A DNA stretch of 64,000 nucleotides from JAIPGX01 sp041650475 (GTDB lineage Bacteria; Babelota; Babeliae; Babelales; UASB340). The stretch lies in assembly GCA_041650475.1 (NCBI GenBank), contig JBAZLD010000004.1, positions 48,294 through 112,293 of the forward strand, read 5' to 3'. The translations under genes were made by a program, and so were the position numbers. The notes under the pieces were generated by a model. It did not search any database, was not told where the DNA came from, and was given only the letters and a program-made list of their open reading frames with translations. Positions 45,102 to 54,383 of this stretch are shown here, piece after piece; position 1 is the first letter of the stretch; each line of letters opens with the position of its first letter.

Positions 45102-45878
45102 TTATTTTTTCTTTTTCAACTGTTTAGCTAAATTAGCACCCAATTTTATAACTGAATGAGCACTTAAAAGTAATGAAGCTAAGCCTCGTGATAGTGTAAA
45201 TAGCCCAGGAGTTCCTGGAAAAAGCCCTAAACCAGCTGCAACTGATAATTTTAGAAATTCAGGGTGTCTTTTAAACAAGTTTTTAAACAAGTTTAGTCTA
45301 TGAGAAAAACCATTTTTTAAAGATTGTTTACCAATTTTAAAAATTTTTTTAATGTCAGACTCTTTTGTGTTTGAACTATTCAATTTATAAAATCTTGAAA
45401 ATCCAGGAAATTGAACAGTAGAAGTAGTTGCCTGTGGTATAGCAGTTGTCGAAGTCACAGTTGAATTTTGTGTTGTCACGGCTGTAGGTTGTGCTGTTAC
45501 CGGGGTAACAGGAGCAATAATAGGAGAACTTTCTTCTTGATCCTCTTGAAACTCAGGTAAATCTATTTCTAATAAATCAGGATGATTAACTGATAATTCA
45601 GAGTTAGCAATAGGTGATTCAGGATTTAAATTTGGTGTATGCGCAGGAGTTGGAGTTCTTGAAACTACACCGCTGTGATCTTCTAATCCTGCAGCATTGC
45701 CGGTATCCGGATTATCAACCGGAGAATTTTCTTGAACTTCAGGATTAATTGTTGCTTCAGGGTTCAGTGTTGGGGTAAGAGGTGTAGGTACAGCGTCTGA
45801 AGAAAGAGTTGATGGTATGGGACAGAAATATCTTAAAAAATATGGTGTTTTAGTAGACCTAGTTCCATCTTCTTGCAT
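45102..45878 (-). CDS. Pro/Thr-rich protein with C-terminal helical region; signal peptide frameshifted off
   Basis: 258 aa from the first in-frame ATG. Residues 20-170 are Pro/Thr/Glu/Asn-rich and presumably disordered; 180-258 are basic and helical, with a mildly hydrophobic stretch (AAGLGLFPGTPGLFTL). Alone it has no export signal, but a perfect RBS plus signal peptide stand directly upstream in another frame (45879-45949), separated by one base in an A6 run. The native product is probably a 282-aa secreted protein. See the separate feature and finding. Confidence 0.6.
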   Translation of the reverse strand: MQEDGTRSTKTPYFLRYFCPIPSTLSSDAVPTPLTPTLNPEATINPEVQENSPVDNPDTGNAAGLEDHSGVVSRTPTPAHTPNLNPESPIANSELSVNHPDLLEIDLPEFQEDQEESSPIIAPVTPVTAQPTAVTTQNSTVTSTTAIPQATTSTVQFPGFSRFYKLNSSNTKESDIKKIFKIGKQSLKNGFSHRLNLFKNLFKRHPEFLKLSVAAGLGLFPGTPGLFTLSRGLASLLLSAHSVIKLGANLAKQLKKKK

Positions 45879-45949
45879 AGCTTGTACATCACAAGAGAAT
45901 GCAAAAAACCTAAAACTGTAGCAAAAAGTATTTTGTTTAACTTTTTCAT
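45879..45949 (-). pseudogene. Detached signal-peptide start of the gene at 45102-45878
   Basis: GGAGGTTATTTT precedes ATG at 45949, which encodes a signal peptide (MKKLNKILFATVLGF). The frame continues out of phase and stops soon; adding one base in the A6 run at 45903-45908 (T6 on -) gives FAFSCDVQAMQEDG in frame with the downstream ORF. Either a real frameshift, a phase-variable homopolymer or a sequencing error. Confidence 0.65.
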
Positions 45950-46077
45950 AAAATAACCTCCGTTAAAAAAAATATTAAAATATAAAATTAAACGCTATTT
46001 ATAATTAAAAATTAAATATTTTCAATTATAAATTAATATGACAAAATAAATCATACTTGTAAAATGCTGCCTACTTT

Positions 46078-46713
46078 TTACTTTTTTAGCATTTTTTCCA
46101 AATTTTCAGACAAAATGTTTTTATCCATTTCCCCAGGTTTAGCTAAAACATGAAGGCTATGGGCCTTAAAAGTTAGCTGAAAACCCACAAATTTGATGCA
46201 ATTAGGGTAACAAAATAGAAAAATTGGCAAATCTATTGAACCATTTACTGGTACAACTTGTCGCTCAACTAAAATGATATTCATTAAAAAATTCAATAAT
46301 TTTGGATTTTTTAATGCATCTAAAGATAAAAAAACCGCTTTTTCATTATATTTATCTGCTAATTCCTGAAACATATTTTTAGGGTTTTTTGTAGAATCAT
46401 AAATTTTAATAATCATAGGTTTTGATGGAAATTTTGAGGTAATTGTTAAAAATTGAAGAAAATCATTAATTATGTAAACGTGACTTTTGTCTCCAGTTTC
46501 TCTTATTTCTTTTACTATTTTTTTATTATTTTTATTTTTCGCTATTTTAATAGACTTTTTGTTTTTTGGCAGTAAATTTTCAGATACTTTAAATAATTTC
46601 TCGGGCGGACCTTGATGTGAATTTAAAGGTCTAAATAAGATAAAAAAGAATAGGCTTAGATAGAATATTTTTAAAAAATTAATAATTTTTCTTTGAATAA
46701 AATTTTTAAACAT
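46078..46713 (-). CDS. Secreted protein, possible thioredoxin-like fold
   Basis: 211 aa. A signal/anchor helix lies at about 14-30 (FLKIFYLSLFFFILF), then a basic linker. The segment from KPMIIKIYDS through MFQELADKYNEKAVFLSLDAL to LPIFLFCYP has the strand-helix-strand order and cis-Pro-like element of thioredoxin folds, but no CxxC. This is a weak suggestion. RBS GGGGGAG. Function unknown. Confidence 0.6.
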   Translation of the reverse strand: MFKNFIQRKIINFLKIFYLSLFFFILFRPLNSHQGPPEKLFKVSENLLPKNKKSIKIAKNKNNKKIVKEIRETGDKSHVYIINDFLQFLTITSKFPSKPMIIKIYDSTKNPKNMFQELADKYNEKAVFLSLDALKNPKLLNFLMNIILVERQVVPVNGSIDLPIFLFCYPNCIKFVGFQLTFKAHSLHVLAKPGEMDKNILSENLEKMLKK

Positions 46714-46821
46714 ACTAGCTCCCCCTAAAATTAGTTTTATTTATTAATTAATAATAAAATAAATACAGATAAATATTCAACATTAATATAAATTTAGATA
46801 TAAGTTTAGAAGGTTCATTTT

Positions 46822-47844
46822 ATGTTTTTTAAAAAAATTATTTTGTTATTTCTTTTTATTTTTTTACAGAATTTCCAAATTTTGGCTATGCAAAAACATG
46901 ATCAACCTCAAAACATTGAACAAAAAAATTGTTCACAAAATATTCAAGATATGCAAGATATGCAAGACGCAAATGTTTTAAGTTCTTTACTAACAAACTT
47001 AAAAATACAAATATTGCTAGCTTATTTTATTACTATAACTATAAATTTTAATTACGAAGATTTTTACGAAGATTTTCTAAACGATATACTACCCGATGAT
47101 ATGGAGATTTTAAAAATAAAAAGTCGAGAAATAAATCAAAGATATTGTGACTTTTTTTTAAAACAAAAAGAAAATTGTGCACAAAGAATAAATCGTTACA
47201 AAAATATTTTAAGAAAAACACCACTAAAGCAATCTGATAAATATATAATCAAAAATATTTTAAAAAATATTAATAAAAATAAAAACTTTTATAAAGGTAT
47301 AGCAAAAATATATTTTAATAAAAGACTATCTCTAATCTGCACTTCATACACATTCAAATTATTTAATGCTTTAAATAGAATTATTTTTTTTCAAAAAACT
47401 ATACAGGAAAATCCTGAAATCAAAACAAACGAAATAACCAAAAAAGAGATTTTTAAAGAAGCTTTAGTTATAACAATAATATTAAACTCTTTAGGTAATA
47501 CAAATTCTATTGATGACACAGAAATAAACAGAATGAACAAATTAATTTTAAATGCAAAACAATTTGAATTGCCTAGCAATATCATTAACGATATAAAATA
47601 TATTGTAGAAGAAAATTATAAATTAATATCAAACTCTTTAGATATTGTAAAAAACTTAAATAATCGTGGTTTCTTAGGTCGTTGCATAAGCATTAGGACT
47701 GAAATATCTATTTTTATGATTGAAAATTACTTTCAAAACATAAACATAGAAAATTTATTAAAAATACAAAATTGGTTTTTTATAAATGCAAGAAATTTTG
47801 ATCAAGATGATATAATAAAAAAAATTCAAGATCAAATCTTATAA
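46822..47844 (+). CDS. Secreted helical protein of unknown function
   Basis: 340 aa. Signal peptide at 4-22 (IILLFLFIFLQNFQILA, cleavage near AMQ). The mature part is entirely helical and rich in Asn/Lys/Ile, with a duplicated MQD near residue 50 (IQDMQDMQDANV). No family recognised. The stop overlaps the convergent lpxI stop by 6 nt. Confidence 0.65.
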   Translation: MFFKKIILLFLFIFLQNFQILAMQKHDQPQNIEQKNCSQNIQDMQDMQDANVLSSLLTNLKIQILLAYFITITINFNYEDFYEDFLNDILPDDMEILKIKSREINQRYCDFFLKQKENCAQRINRYKNILRKTPLKQSDKYIIKNILKNINKNKNFYKGIAKIYFNKRLSLICTSYTFKLFNALNRIIFFQKTIQENPEIKTNEITKKEIFKEALVITIILNSLGNTNSIDDTEINRMNKLILNAKQFELPSNIINDIKYIVEENYKLISNSLDIVKNLNNRGFLGRCISIRTEISIFMIENYFQNINIENLLKIQNWFFINARNFDQDDIIKKIQDQIL

Positions 47845-48642
47845 TGCAACAAGAACAATGCCTAGCTCTTTAGCCTTTTCAACAAAAATTTCTTGATCAG
47901 CAATAAAAGCCTGATCAGCATGCCAGGCTATAACCTTTACTTGTCCAGGTTTTATGTTTTCTAAAGTTTTTGGACCTAATGTAGGTAAATCATATTTTTT
48001 ATTTTGATTTTTGTGAGCAGTCTTACAAATTATAAGATCGTTTTTTCCTAGTTCAATGCCTCGCTGAATACATTTATCCGTCCCCTCTATTGCCTCAACA
48101 GCAATAATCATTTTGTCTTTAACTAAGATGGTCTGGCCAATATCGCAAAAAGATATATTCGATGCAACTTGCATTCCAAAATCTATATTTTCTTGCAACT
48201 CTTTTGTAATTTTACCAATCAAAATACCCGGTTTTACAAAAAGTGATTGCATAATATCACTTTGTTTAAGAACTTCTATATTTTCTTTTTTTAAATAATT
48301 AATTAAACCCTCCATTATAGTTTTATCACTTCTACTTGCTAGTGAGGCAAGAAGTTTTAAACAAAGCCAATCAAATTTTAAATTTTTTAACAAATTGCTT
48401 TTATCAACTTTGCCAATAAATAATACATGTGTTGCTTTATTAGATTTTAATAAATCTTGAATTTTGCCAAGCTTAAAAAATTCTTGAGCATAAATTTTTG
48501 TATAATTTTGAACCACTTCTTTGATCTGTTCAAAATTATCTTGTGGAAATAAGCTTATTACAAAAAAATTTTTATTTTTTTCAATTAAGCTCTTACAAGC
48601 TTGCTTGGGTAAGCTGCCAGTGCCCGCTATAACAGCAATCAT
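47839..48642 (-). CDS. lpxI: UDP-2,3-diacylglucosamine pyrophosphatase LpxI
   Basis: Produces lipid X from UDP-2,3-diacylglucosamine, an inner-membrane-side step of lipid A synthesis; LpxI is the alternative to LpxH. Motifs: IAGTGSLPKQAC at the N-terminus, AVEAIEGTDKCIQRG and PTLGPKTLENIKPGQVKVIAWHADQAF. 267 aa. Its first 50 nt overlap the end of the oxidoreductase gene, so both are made from one transcript with lpxA. Confidence 0.93.
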   Translation of the reverse strand: MIAVIAGTGSLPKQACKSLIEKNKNFFVISLFPQDNFEQIKEVVQNYTKIYAQEFFKLGKIQDLLKSNKATHVLFIGKVDKSNLLKNLKFDWLCLKLLASLASRSDKTIMEGLINYLKKENIEVLKQSDIMQSLFVKPGILIGKITKELQENIDFGMQVASNISFCDIGQTILVKDKMIIAVEAIEGTDKCIQRGIELGKNDLIICKTAHKNQNKKYDLPTLGPKTLENIKPGQVKVIAWHADQAFIADQEIFVEKAKELGIVLVAL

Positions 48643-49588
48643 TTAATTGCGTCTCCAAAATTTCTTCTATCTTTAATGTTAAACTTAATGCAGATAAATC
48701 TTGTTGTGCATCAGATAATTGTTTTCCTGTTTTAATAGAATTTACAAAATTTTCAATTTCAAGTTTTAATGGATTATCTTTATAAACAAATAATCTTTCT
48801 ATGGTACTTTCTTGTTTATATTTTAATTGATCTGATCCTATTTTTACACTATCGCTCGCAGATTTATGTATAGAAATATCTTGAGTTGTAAAATCTAATT
48901 TAATAAAAGAATTTTTTTGATGAATACACATGGTTCTTTGTTTGGTTTGAGATACACGACTTGAAACAATTTTAGCCAAAACACCATTTTGAAAAGTTAT
49001 TATAACAGCAGCAATATCACTCAAATTTGTATTTATTCTGTTACCAATAACGCTAAAACTTTTTACTTGAGAATTAACCAAATTTAATAAAATATCTATA
49101 TCATGAATCATAAGATCCATAATTACACTATCATTTTGAACTCTTTGAATAAAAGGGCCCATCCTGTGGCACTCAATTAAATATGGATCCTGAATTATTT
49201 TTTTTAATTCTTGAACAGCACCATTAAATCGTTCAACATGACCTATATGCAAAGCCAAGTTGTTTTTTTGTGCAATCTCAAAAAGTTCTTTAGCTTGTAA
49301 TAAATTTTTAGTGATAGGTTTTTCAACCAAAACGTGCTTTTTATTTTCAAGACAATCTTTTGCAATTTTATAATGTAAATCAGTCGGAACTGCTATAATA
49401 AATGCATCAACTGAATTAAACAAATCCTTATAATTTTCTGTTTTAATTATATTTTCTATTTTTATTTTTTCCCAATTTTCTTTTTTTGTATCGGCAACAC
49501 CAACAAGCTGAATATTAGGAATAAGTCTACAATTTGAAGCGTGATAACCCCCCATATGTCCTAGCCCAATTACACCAATTTTTAACAT
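48593..49588 (-). CDS. Gfo/Idh/MocA-family oxidoreductase, possibly GnnA-like
   Basis: 331 aa. NAD(P)-binding Rossmann motif GVIGLGHMGGYH (residues 5-16) and the family motif VEKPITKN (near 92-99), with a C-terminal substrate domain (YLIECHRMGPF, DLMIHDIDILL). It lies between lpxA and lpxI. In organisms that make lipid A from 3-amino-GlcNAc, GnnA is a Gfo/Idh/MocA enzyme encoded with lpxA; the sequence alone does not prove that specificity here, and the partner aminotransferase GnnB is not in the window. Confidence 0.85.
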   Translation of the reverse strand: MLKIGVIGLGHMGGYHASNCRLIPNIQLVGVADTKKENWEKIKIENIIKTENYKDLFNSVDAFIIAVPTDLHYKIAKDCLENKKHVLVEKPITKNLLQAKELFEIAQKNNLALHIGHVERFNGAVQELKKIIQDPYLIECHRMGPFIQRVQNDSVIMDLMIHDIDILLNLVNSQVKSFSVIGNRINTNLSDIAAVIITFQNGVLAKIVSSRVSQTKQRTMCIHQKNSFIKLDFTTQDISIHKSASDSVKIGSDQLKYKQESTIERLFVYKDNPLKLEIENFVNSIKTGKQLSDAQQDLSALSLTLKIEEILETQLNDCCYSGHWQLTQASL

Positions 49589-49607
49589 TTTTTCCCTTTA
49601 ATTTTAT

Positions 49608-50417
49608 TTAAATTTCAGATTTTTTACTGACTCCCCTAGAGCTATTTTCAATAAAATCTATAAATATTTTTACATAAGGATCTGTTGTCCAATATTGCTC
49701 AGATTCATTTTGCATAATCTCTTTAATTTGTTTTATTAAAAATTTATCTTGATAAAACAATTTTGCTACATGTTTTATGGCATTAATATTTTGTGAACTT
49801 AATCCAGCACGCTTCAATGCAACAATATTTAAACCAGTATATTGAGCAGGCAATCCTGCAAACATACAAAAAGGAGGAAGATCTTGTCTTATTGCACTAT
49901 ATGGTGTAAGAGCAACAAATTGACCTATTCTACAAAATTGGTGAGCTGCACAATTTGCCATCAAAAAGGCATTCTTTTCTACGTGCACATGACCACCCAA
50001 ATTAACACTATTTATCAAAACAACATTATCTTCAAGGATAACATCATGAGCAATATGAGAATAACTCATTATATAACAATTATTTCCAATTTTGGTTGAA
50101 CCATCAACATATTTTGATGCACCGATTGTTACAAATTCTCTAATTTGACAATTGTTTCCAATCTCTATCTGCCCCAAACTTTCTTTTGTATCTAAATTTT
50201 GAGCAGGAGAACCTATGGAAACTCCTGAATAAATTTTAGTTCCAGATTTTATTGTTATTTTACCTTGCAAAACACAAAAAGGCCCAATTTTTACATTATC
50301 TTCCAAAAACACATTTGGGCCTACTATAGAAGTTGGATGAACATAAGTTCCGCATAACTTAAAAAACGATTCTTCAAAAATTGAAGAATCGTTTTTTTTA
50401 TTTTCGATAATATTCAC
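49608..50417 (-). CDS. lpxA: UDP-N-acetylglucosamine O-acyltransferase LpxA
   Basis: First acylation of lipid A. Left-handed beta-helix hexapeptide repeats run from about 30 to 190 (VGPNVFLEDNVKIGP and similar); catalytic H124 is in SYSHIAHDV; the C-terminal helical region follows GLNIVALKRAGLSS. The N-terminal 20 residues are an extension relative to typical LpxA. 269 aa. First gene of lpxA-oxidoreductase-lpxI. Confidence 0.95.
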   Translation of the reverse strand: MNIIENKKNDSSIFEESFFKLCGTYVHPTSIVGPNVFLEDNVKIGPFCVLQGKITIKSGTKIYSGVSIGSPAQNLDTKESLGQIEIGNNCQIREFVTIGASKYVDGSTKIGNNCYIMSYSHIAHDVILEDNVVLINSVNLGGHVHVEKNAFLMANCAAHQFCRIGQFVALTPYSAIRQDLPPFCMFAGLPAQYTGLNIVALKRAGLSSQNINAIKHVAKLFYQDKFLIKQIKEIMQNESEQYWTTDPYVKIFIDFIENSSRGVSKKSEI

Positions 50418-50441
50418 GAAATTTATCCTGTTGAAATAATA

Positions 50442-50516
<75 letters not shown>

Positions 50517-50536
50517 ATTACCATTAAATAACTTGT

Positions 50537-50565
50537 ATATTACAATATTTTTTTTAAAAGCTCAA
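50537..50565 (-). promoter_or_regulatory. Promoter of tRNA-Gln
   Basis: On the - strand TTGAGC (50565-50560), 17-nt spacer, TAATAT (50542-50537); transcription would begin about 14 nt before the tRNA. Confidence 0.55.
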
Positions 50566-50616
50566 ATAGATTTTTATTAAAATCAGACAGATTTATTAAA
50601 ATAAATTTTATTAAAA

Positions 50617-50880
50617 TTAATCCGTACTTACAGCTTTTTTATATTCTTCTATTATTCGTTCTTCGATCATTTTTCTGGTTTCAGAATTTAAAGGATGCAC
50701 TATGTCTTTAAAAGATCCATCTTTTTTTCTTCTTGAAGGCATAGAAACGAATAAACCTTTATTATCGCTTTTTATAATTTTCATATCTCTGACAATAAAA
50801 CAATTGTCAAAAACCATAGTTGCGTAACCTTTTAATTTTCCTTCATTTGCCAGATATACTTTTACTTCTGTGATTTCCAT
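50617..50880 (-). CDS. spoVG: SpoVG-family RNA/DNA-binding regulator
   Basis: 87 aa. Family sequence ITEVKVYLANEGKLKGYATMVFDNCFIVRDMKII and MPSRRKKDGSFKDIVHPLN. The frame opens further upstream, but AAGGAAGTATAC lies 6 nt before the ATG at 50880, whose product starts exactly like SpoVG. SpoVG proteins bind nucleic acids and modulate gene expression in Firmicutes, spirochaetes and others. Confidence 0.93.
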   Translation of the reverse strand: MEITEVKVYLANEGKLKGYATMVFDNCFIVRDMKIIKSDNKGLFVSMPSRRKKDGSFKDIVHPLNSETRKMIEERIIEEYKKAVSTD

Positions 50881-50973
50881 GTATACTTCCTTAAGCTTAG
50901 TTTCAAAATAACCATCAGATGCCATTAATTTAATTTGTATATGCAGATTTGTCAATAATTTTACAATAAAAAT

Positions 50974-51858
50974 TTATTTTTTTTCAGCTACTCTTAATTT
51001 TGCAGACCTAGAGGATGGATTTTGTTCTATTTCTGTCTTGCTTGCCGATATCGGTTTTTTTGTAATTATTTTTAGTTTTTCTTCATTTTGCCTAAAAAAA
51101 TTTTTAACAATTCGATCTTCGAGTGAATGAAAACTTATACAAACAATTCTGCCGTTTTTGTTCAAAAAATTTATAGATTTTGATAAAAAAATTTCTATAT
51201 TTTCAAGTTCTTTGTTAACAAAAATTCTTAACGCCTGAAATACTTTTGTTGCTGGATGTATTCTAAATTTTCTAAAACCCGGAGTAATATTTTCTATTAA
51301 TTCTGCCAACTGCCTGCTAGTAATAAATTTTCTTCTTTTTCTGTATTCTAAAATCGCACGTGCAATTTTTTTTGCCCTCCTTTCTTCTCCATAATTAAAA
51401 AAAATATCGCTTAATTCACGTTCTGTAAATCCATTAATAACATCGCTAGCTTTAATATGTTGGTGTGCTTGAGACATTCTCATATCAAGAGGAGAATCAA
51501 TATTAAAAGAGAATCCTTCTTTTTTTTGAATTTGATATTGAGAAGTTCCAAAATCAGCTAAAATTCCATCTACAAATTCAATTTTCTCTTTTTTTAATAA
51601 TCTATCTATTAATGCAAAATTTCCCCATAAAATTTTTACCCTATCACCATATTTTTCTTTTAATTTTGGGGCATTAATATCTATCGCGGCCTTATCCCAA
51701 TCTAAAGCAATAACTTTGCATGTTGAATTTTGTTCCAAGATGGCACCAGTATGTCCTCCACCTCCAAACGTCACATCTAAATATGTTTTATTTTCTTCGA
51801 TATTTAAATTTTCAATAACTTCATTTAATAAAACCGATTTGTGATAAATATTATTCAT
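50974..51858 (-). CDS. rsmH: 16S rRNA m4C1402 methyltransferase RsmH
   Basis: 294 aa. SAM-binding motif DVTFGGGGHTGAIL, ILADFGTSQYQIQ, DMRMSQ and the family tail SRSAKLRVAEK. Usually first in the dcw cluster; here it follows a lipoprotein gene with an ATGA overlap and no division genes are next to it. Confidence 0.96.
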   Translation of the reverse strand: MNNIYHKSVLLNEVIENLNIEENKTYLDVTFGGGGHTGAILEQNSTCKVIALDWDKAAIDINAPKLKEKYGDRVKILWGNFALIDRLLKKEKIEFVDGILADFGTSQYQIQKKEGFSFNIDSPLDMRMSQAHQHIKASDVINGFTERELSDIFFNYGEERRAKKIARAILEYRKRRKFITSRQLAELIENITPGFRKFRIHPATKVFQALRIFVNKELENIEIFLSKSINFLNKNGRIVCISFHSLEDRIVKNFFRQNEEKLKIITKKPISASKTEIEQNPSSRSAKLRVAEKK

Positions 51859-52817
51859 TTTTTTATTTTCAATTGTTTTGATGTTGTATTCTTAATCGCT
51901 ATTCTATAATCAAAAATATCACCAACTATTCCATACTTTTCTATACCTAAAACAATTTTTTTATCTTTCAACAAAAATAATGGTCCAATAAACAATTTTT
52001 TGTGCTCCTTTAATAATTCATAAGTGCTATCTAAAGCTTCCTCTTTTTCATTTTCATCAAAAATCGCTAAATAACCAAATATATTAAATATATCTTCTTC
52101 TTTATAAACTTTTTGAACAATTGTATCAATATCAACAATTGCAGATTGGTCCTTTTCAATCCTTATAACTGGCGTTTTTGCATATTGCCAAATAGGTTTA
52201 TTTTCTTTTTTTTGATATGAAAAGCAAGTTAACCAAATAGGCTTTCCGGTCTTATTTTCTACCAAAAAATCTACCTCACTTTTTATTAATGTTTCTTTTT
52301 GATCGGGAATTAAATTTTCTAAATCATAATCTAATGAATAATCTTTAAAACCATATCTTTCTACTTTTATGGCAACTTTTTTATTTTTTAGCTTATATAT
52401 TAAGTTAAGATCTATTTTATGTTTCTCATCTAAAAGTTCAAAAATACTATCTTGGGCTTCTTTTTCTGTCGCAAAGACAGCCAAATACCCATAAATATTT
52501 TTGCGAATCAAAACATCTGGAACCACATCAAGATCTATAATAACCTTTTGGCTATCTTCAATTTTATATACTTTTGACTTATCCCATCTCCAACGCGTAA
52601 AAGGTTCCGTTTGCATATAATAAAAACATGTCACAAAGATAGTTCTGCCTGTTTTATTTTTAACCATAAAATCTAAAATATCTTCTTCTTTTAATGTTAT
52701 GCTTTTATTATTTTTGCCAGAATCAAACTGGGAATTTTTTACACACCCAACAAAAAATAATTGTATAAAAACAATAAAGATTACGCTTAATATAAAAAAT
52801 ATCTTTTTAAATTTCAT
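51855..52817 (-). CDS. Lipoprotein with two tandem homologous domains
   Basis: 320 aa. The lipobox is FFVGC, giving lipid-modified C25. Two copies of a domain of about 120 residues (49-164 and 183-304) share NKTGR/KPIWLTCF, an aromatic W patch, VIIDLDVV, NIYGYLAVF and ERYG. This is an internal duplication. Domain family not recognised. It precedes rsmH with ATGA overlap and follows dnaA in the same direction. Confidence 0.75.
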   Translation of the reverse strand: MKFKKIFFILSVIFIVFIQLFFVGCVKNSQFDSGKNNKSITLKEEDILDFMVKNKTGRTIFVTCFYYMQTEPFTRWRWDKSKVYKIEDSQKVIIDLDVVPDVLIRKNIYGYLAVFATEKEAQDSIFELLDEKHKIDLNLIYKLKNKKVAIKVERYGFKDYSLDYDLENLIPDQKETLIKSEVDFLVENKTGKPIWLTCFSYQKKENKPIWQYAKTPVIRIEKDQSAIVDIDTIVQKVYKEEDIFNIFGYLAIFDENEKEEALDSTYELLKEHKKLFIGPLFLLKDKKIVLGIEKYGIVGDIFDYRIAIKNTTSKQLKIKK

Positions 52818-52855
52818 ATTTACCCTTACTTATAATTTTTTAAGCATACTCTAAA

Positions 52856-54307
52856 TTAACTTGTAAGTATTCTTTGTTCAAGATCTTTTAATTTTTGTTC
52901 TAAAGAAGGGTCTTGTTTCAAGTTACCTTCTACTTTTGATACCGAATGCAAGACAGTAGAATGATCACGATTTCCAACAAATTCACCGATTGATTGCAAA
53001 GAACAAAAAGATAACTTTTTCATCATATAAAAAGTTATTTGTCTTATGTTGGCAATATCCTGATTTCTTTTTTTTGATTTCAAATCGTTAATAGATATTT
53101 TATAATTTTTTGAAACAATTTTTAAAATCTTATCAAGCATAACCCCCTCTTTTTTTCCCTCATCAATATTCAAAAGTATTTTTTGAGCCATTTCAAGTGT
53201 TATTTTCTTATTAGTTAATGTTGCAAACGCACCAACCCTTATAAGAGCCCCTTCAAGTTCTCTTATATTAGAAGTAATTTTTTGTGCAATAAAATTTGCA
53301 ACATCTTGAGATAAATAAATCGAATGCAATTCAGCTTTTTTTTGTAAAATTGCTATTTTTGTTTCAAGATCAGGTGTTTGAATATCCGCTATAAGCCCCC
53401 ATTCAAGACGGGATTTTAATCTATTTTGTAATCCTGTTATCTCATTTGGAAAAGTATCACTCGAAAGAATTATTTGTTTCTTTTGTTCATGAAGAAGATT
53501 AAATATATGAAAAAATATTTCTTGAGTTTGTTCTTTGTTCGATAAAAATTGCACATCATCTAATAATAACAAATCTAATTTTGTATATTTTTCTTTAAAA
53601 ATATTTGTTTTATCATATCTAATTGAATTAATAAATTCCGTTGTAAATCTATCTGTAGTTTGATAACTAACGGCATAATTAGGATTATTTTTTCTGACCT
53701 CATTTACAATGGCATGCATAAGATGCGTTTTGCCAAGACCAGTTCCTCCGTAAATTAAAAGTGGATTATAAACATTACCTAAGTTTCGGCATATTGCCCA
53801 AGATGCTGCATGTGCAAGAGAGTTATTGGGTCCAACAATAAAAGAATCGAAAGTATATGAATCATTAAAATTTTGAATCTCTTTTTTTCTAAAAACTCTA
53901 TTATTTGAAATGTAAGAGTTTTTTTTTAATACAATAGAATTATTTTTATTAAAATTATTTTCTTTAAAAGCAACGTTTTGTTTTAAACTCGATGCTGGAA
54001 TTATATCTCTAGCAATTTGATTTTCTTTAAAAAAACATGTTTTTGTTTCTATTTTTTCATTTTTATCACAAGTAATAATAATATTATTTTCTTGACCATT
54101 TAATAATCTTTTTAAATGTGTTTTTGTAAGATTAATATAGTGTTTTTGAATCCAATCACAAACAAACTGATTTGGTGCTTGCAAAAAAACAGTTTTATCT
54201 TGTGCACTAAATTCTTTTAATACAAGAATTTTAAACCAGGTCTCTAAAACCTGCGTTCCAGCTTCTTCCTTGATAATTTTTAAAAATTCTTCCCAAATCA
54301 ATTGCAA
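52856..54307 (-). CDS. dnaA: Chromosomal replication initiator DnaA
   Basis: AAA+ initiator. N-terminal domain I (1-75), variable linker, Walker A GGTGLGKTH (187-195), Walker B LLLLDDVQFL, and C-terminal DNA-binding domain with NRDHSTVLHSVSKVE. 483 aa. Start is TTG behind GAGGTTTAAA. I cannot find a cluster of DnaA boxes near it. Confidence 0.98.
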   Translation of the reverse strand: MQLIWEEFLKIIKEEAGTQVLETWFKILVLKEFSAQDKTVFLQAPNQFVCDWIQKHYINLTKTHLKRLLNGQENNIIITCDKNEKIETKTCFFKENQIARDIIPASSLKQNVAFKENNFNKNNSIVLKKNSYISNNRVFRKKEIQNFNDSYTFDSFIVGPNNSLAHAASWAICRNLGNVYNPLLIYGGTGLGKTHLMHAIVNEVRKNNPNYAVSYQTTDRFTTEFINSIRYDKTNIFKEKYTKLDLLLLDDVQFLSNKEQTQEIFFHIFNLLHEQKKQIILSSDTFPNEITGLQNRLKSRLEWGLIADIQTPDLETKIAILQKKAELHSIYLSQDVANFIAQKITSNIRELEGALIRVGAFATLTNKKITLEMAQKILLNIDEGKKEGVMLDKILKIVSKNYKISINDLKSKKRNQDIANIRQITFYMMKKLSFCSLQSIGEFVGNRDHSTVLHSVSKVEGNLKQDPSLEQKLKDLEQRILTS

Positions 54308-54383
54308 TTTAAACCTCAGTTTTATTAATTTAGAACCAATTAAATATTAGTTTAATTATAATTTATCTTAAAAGGAATTTTTC

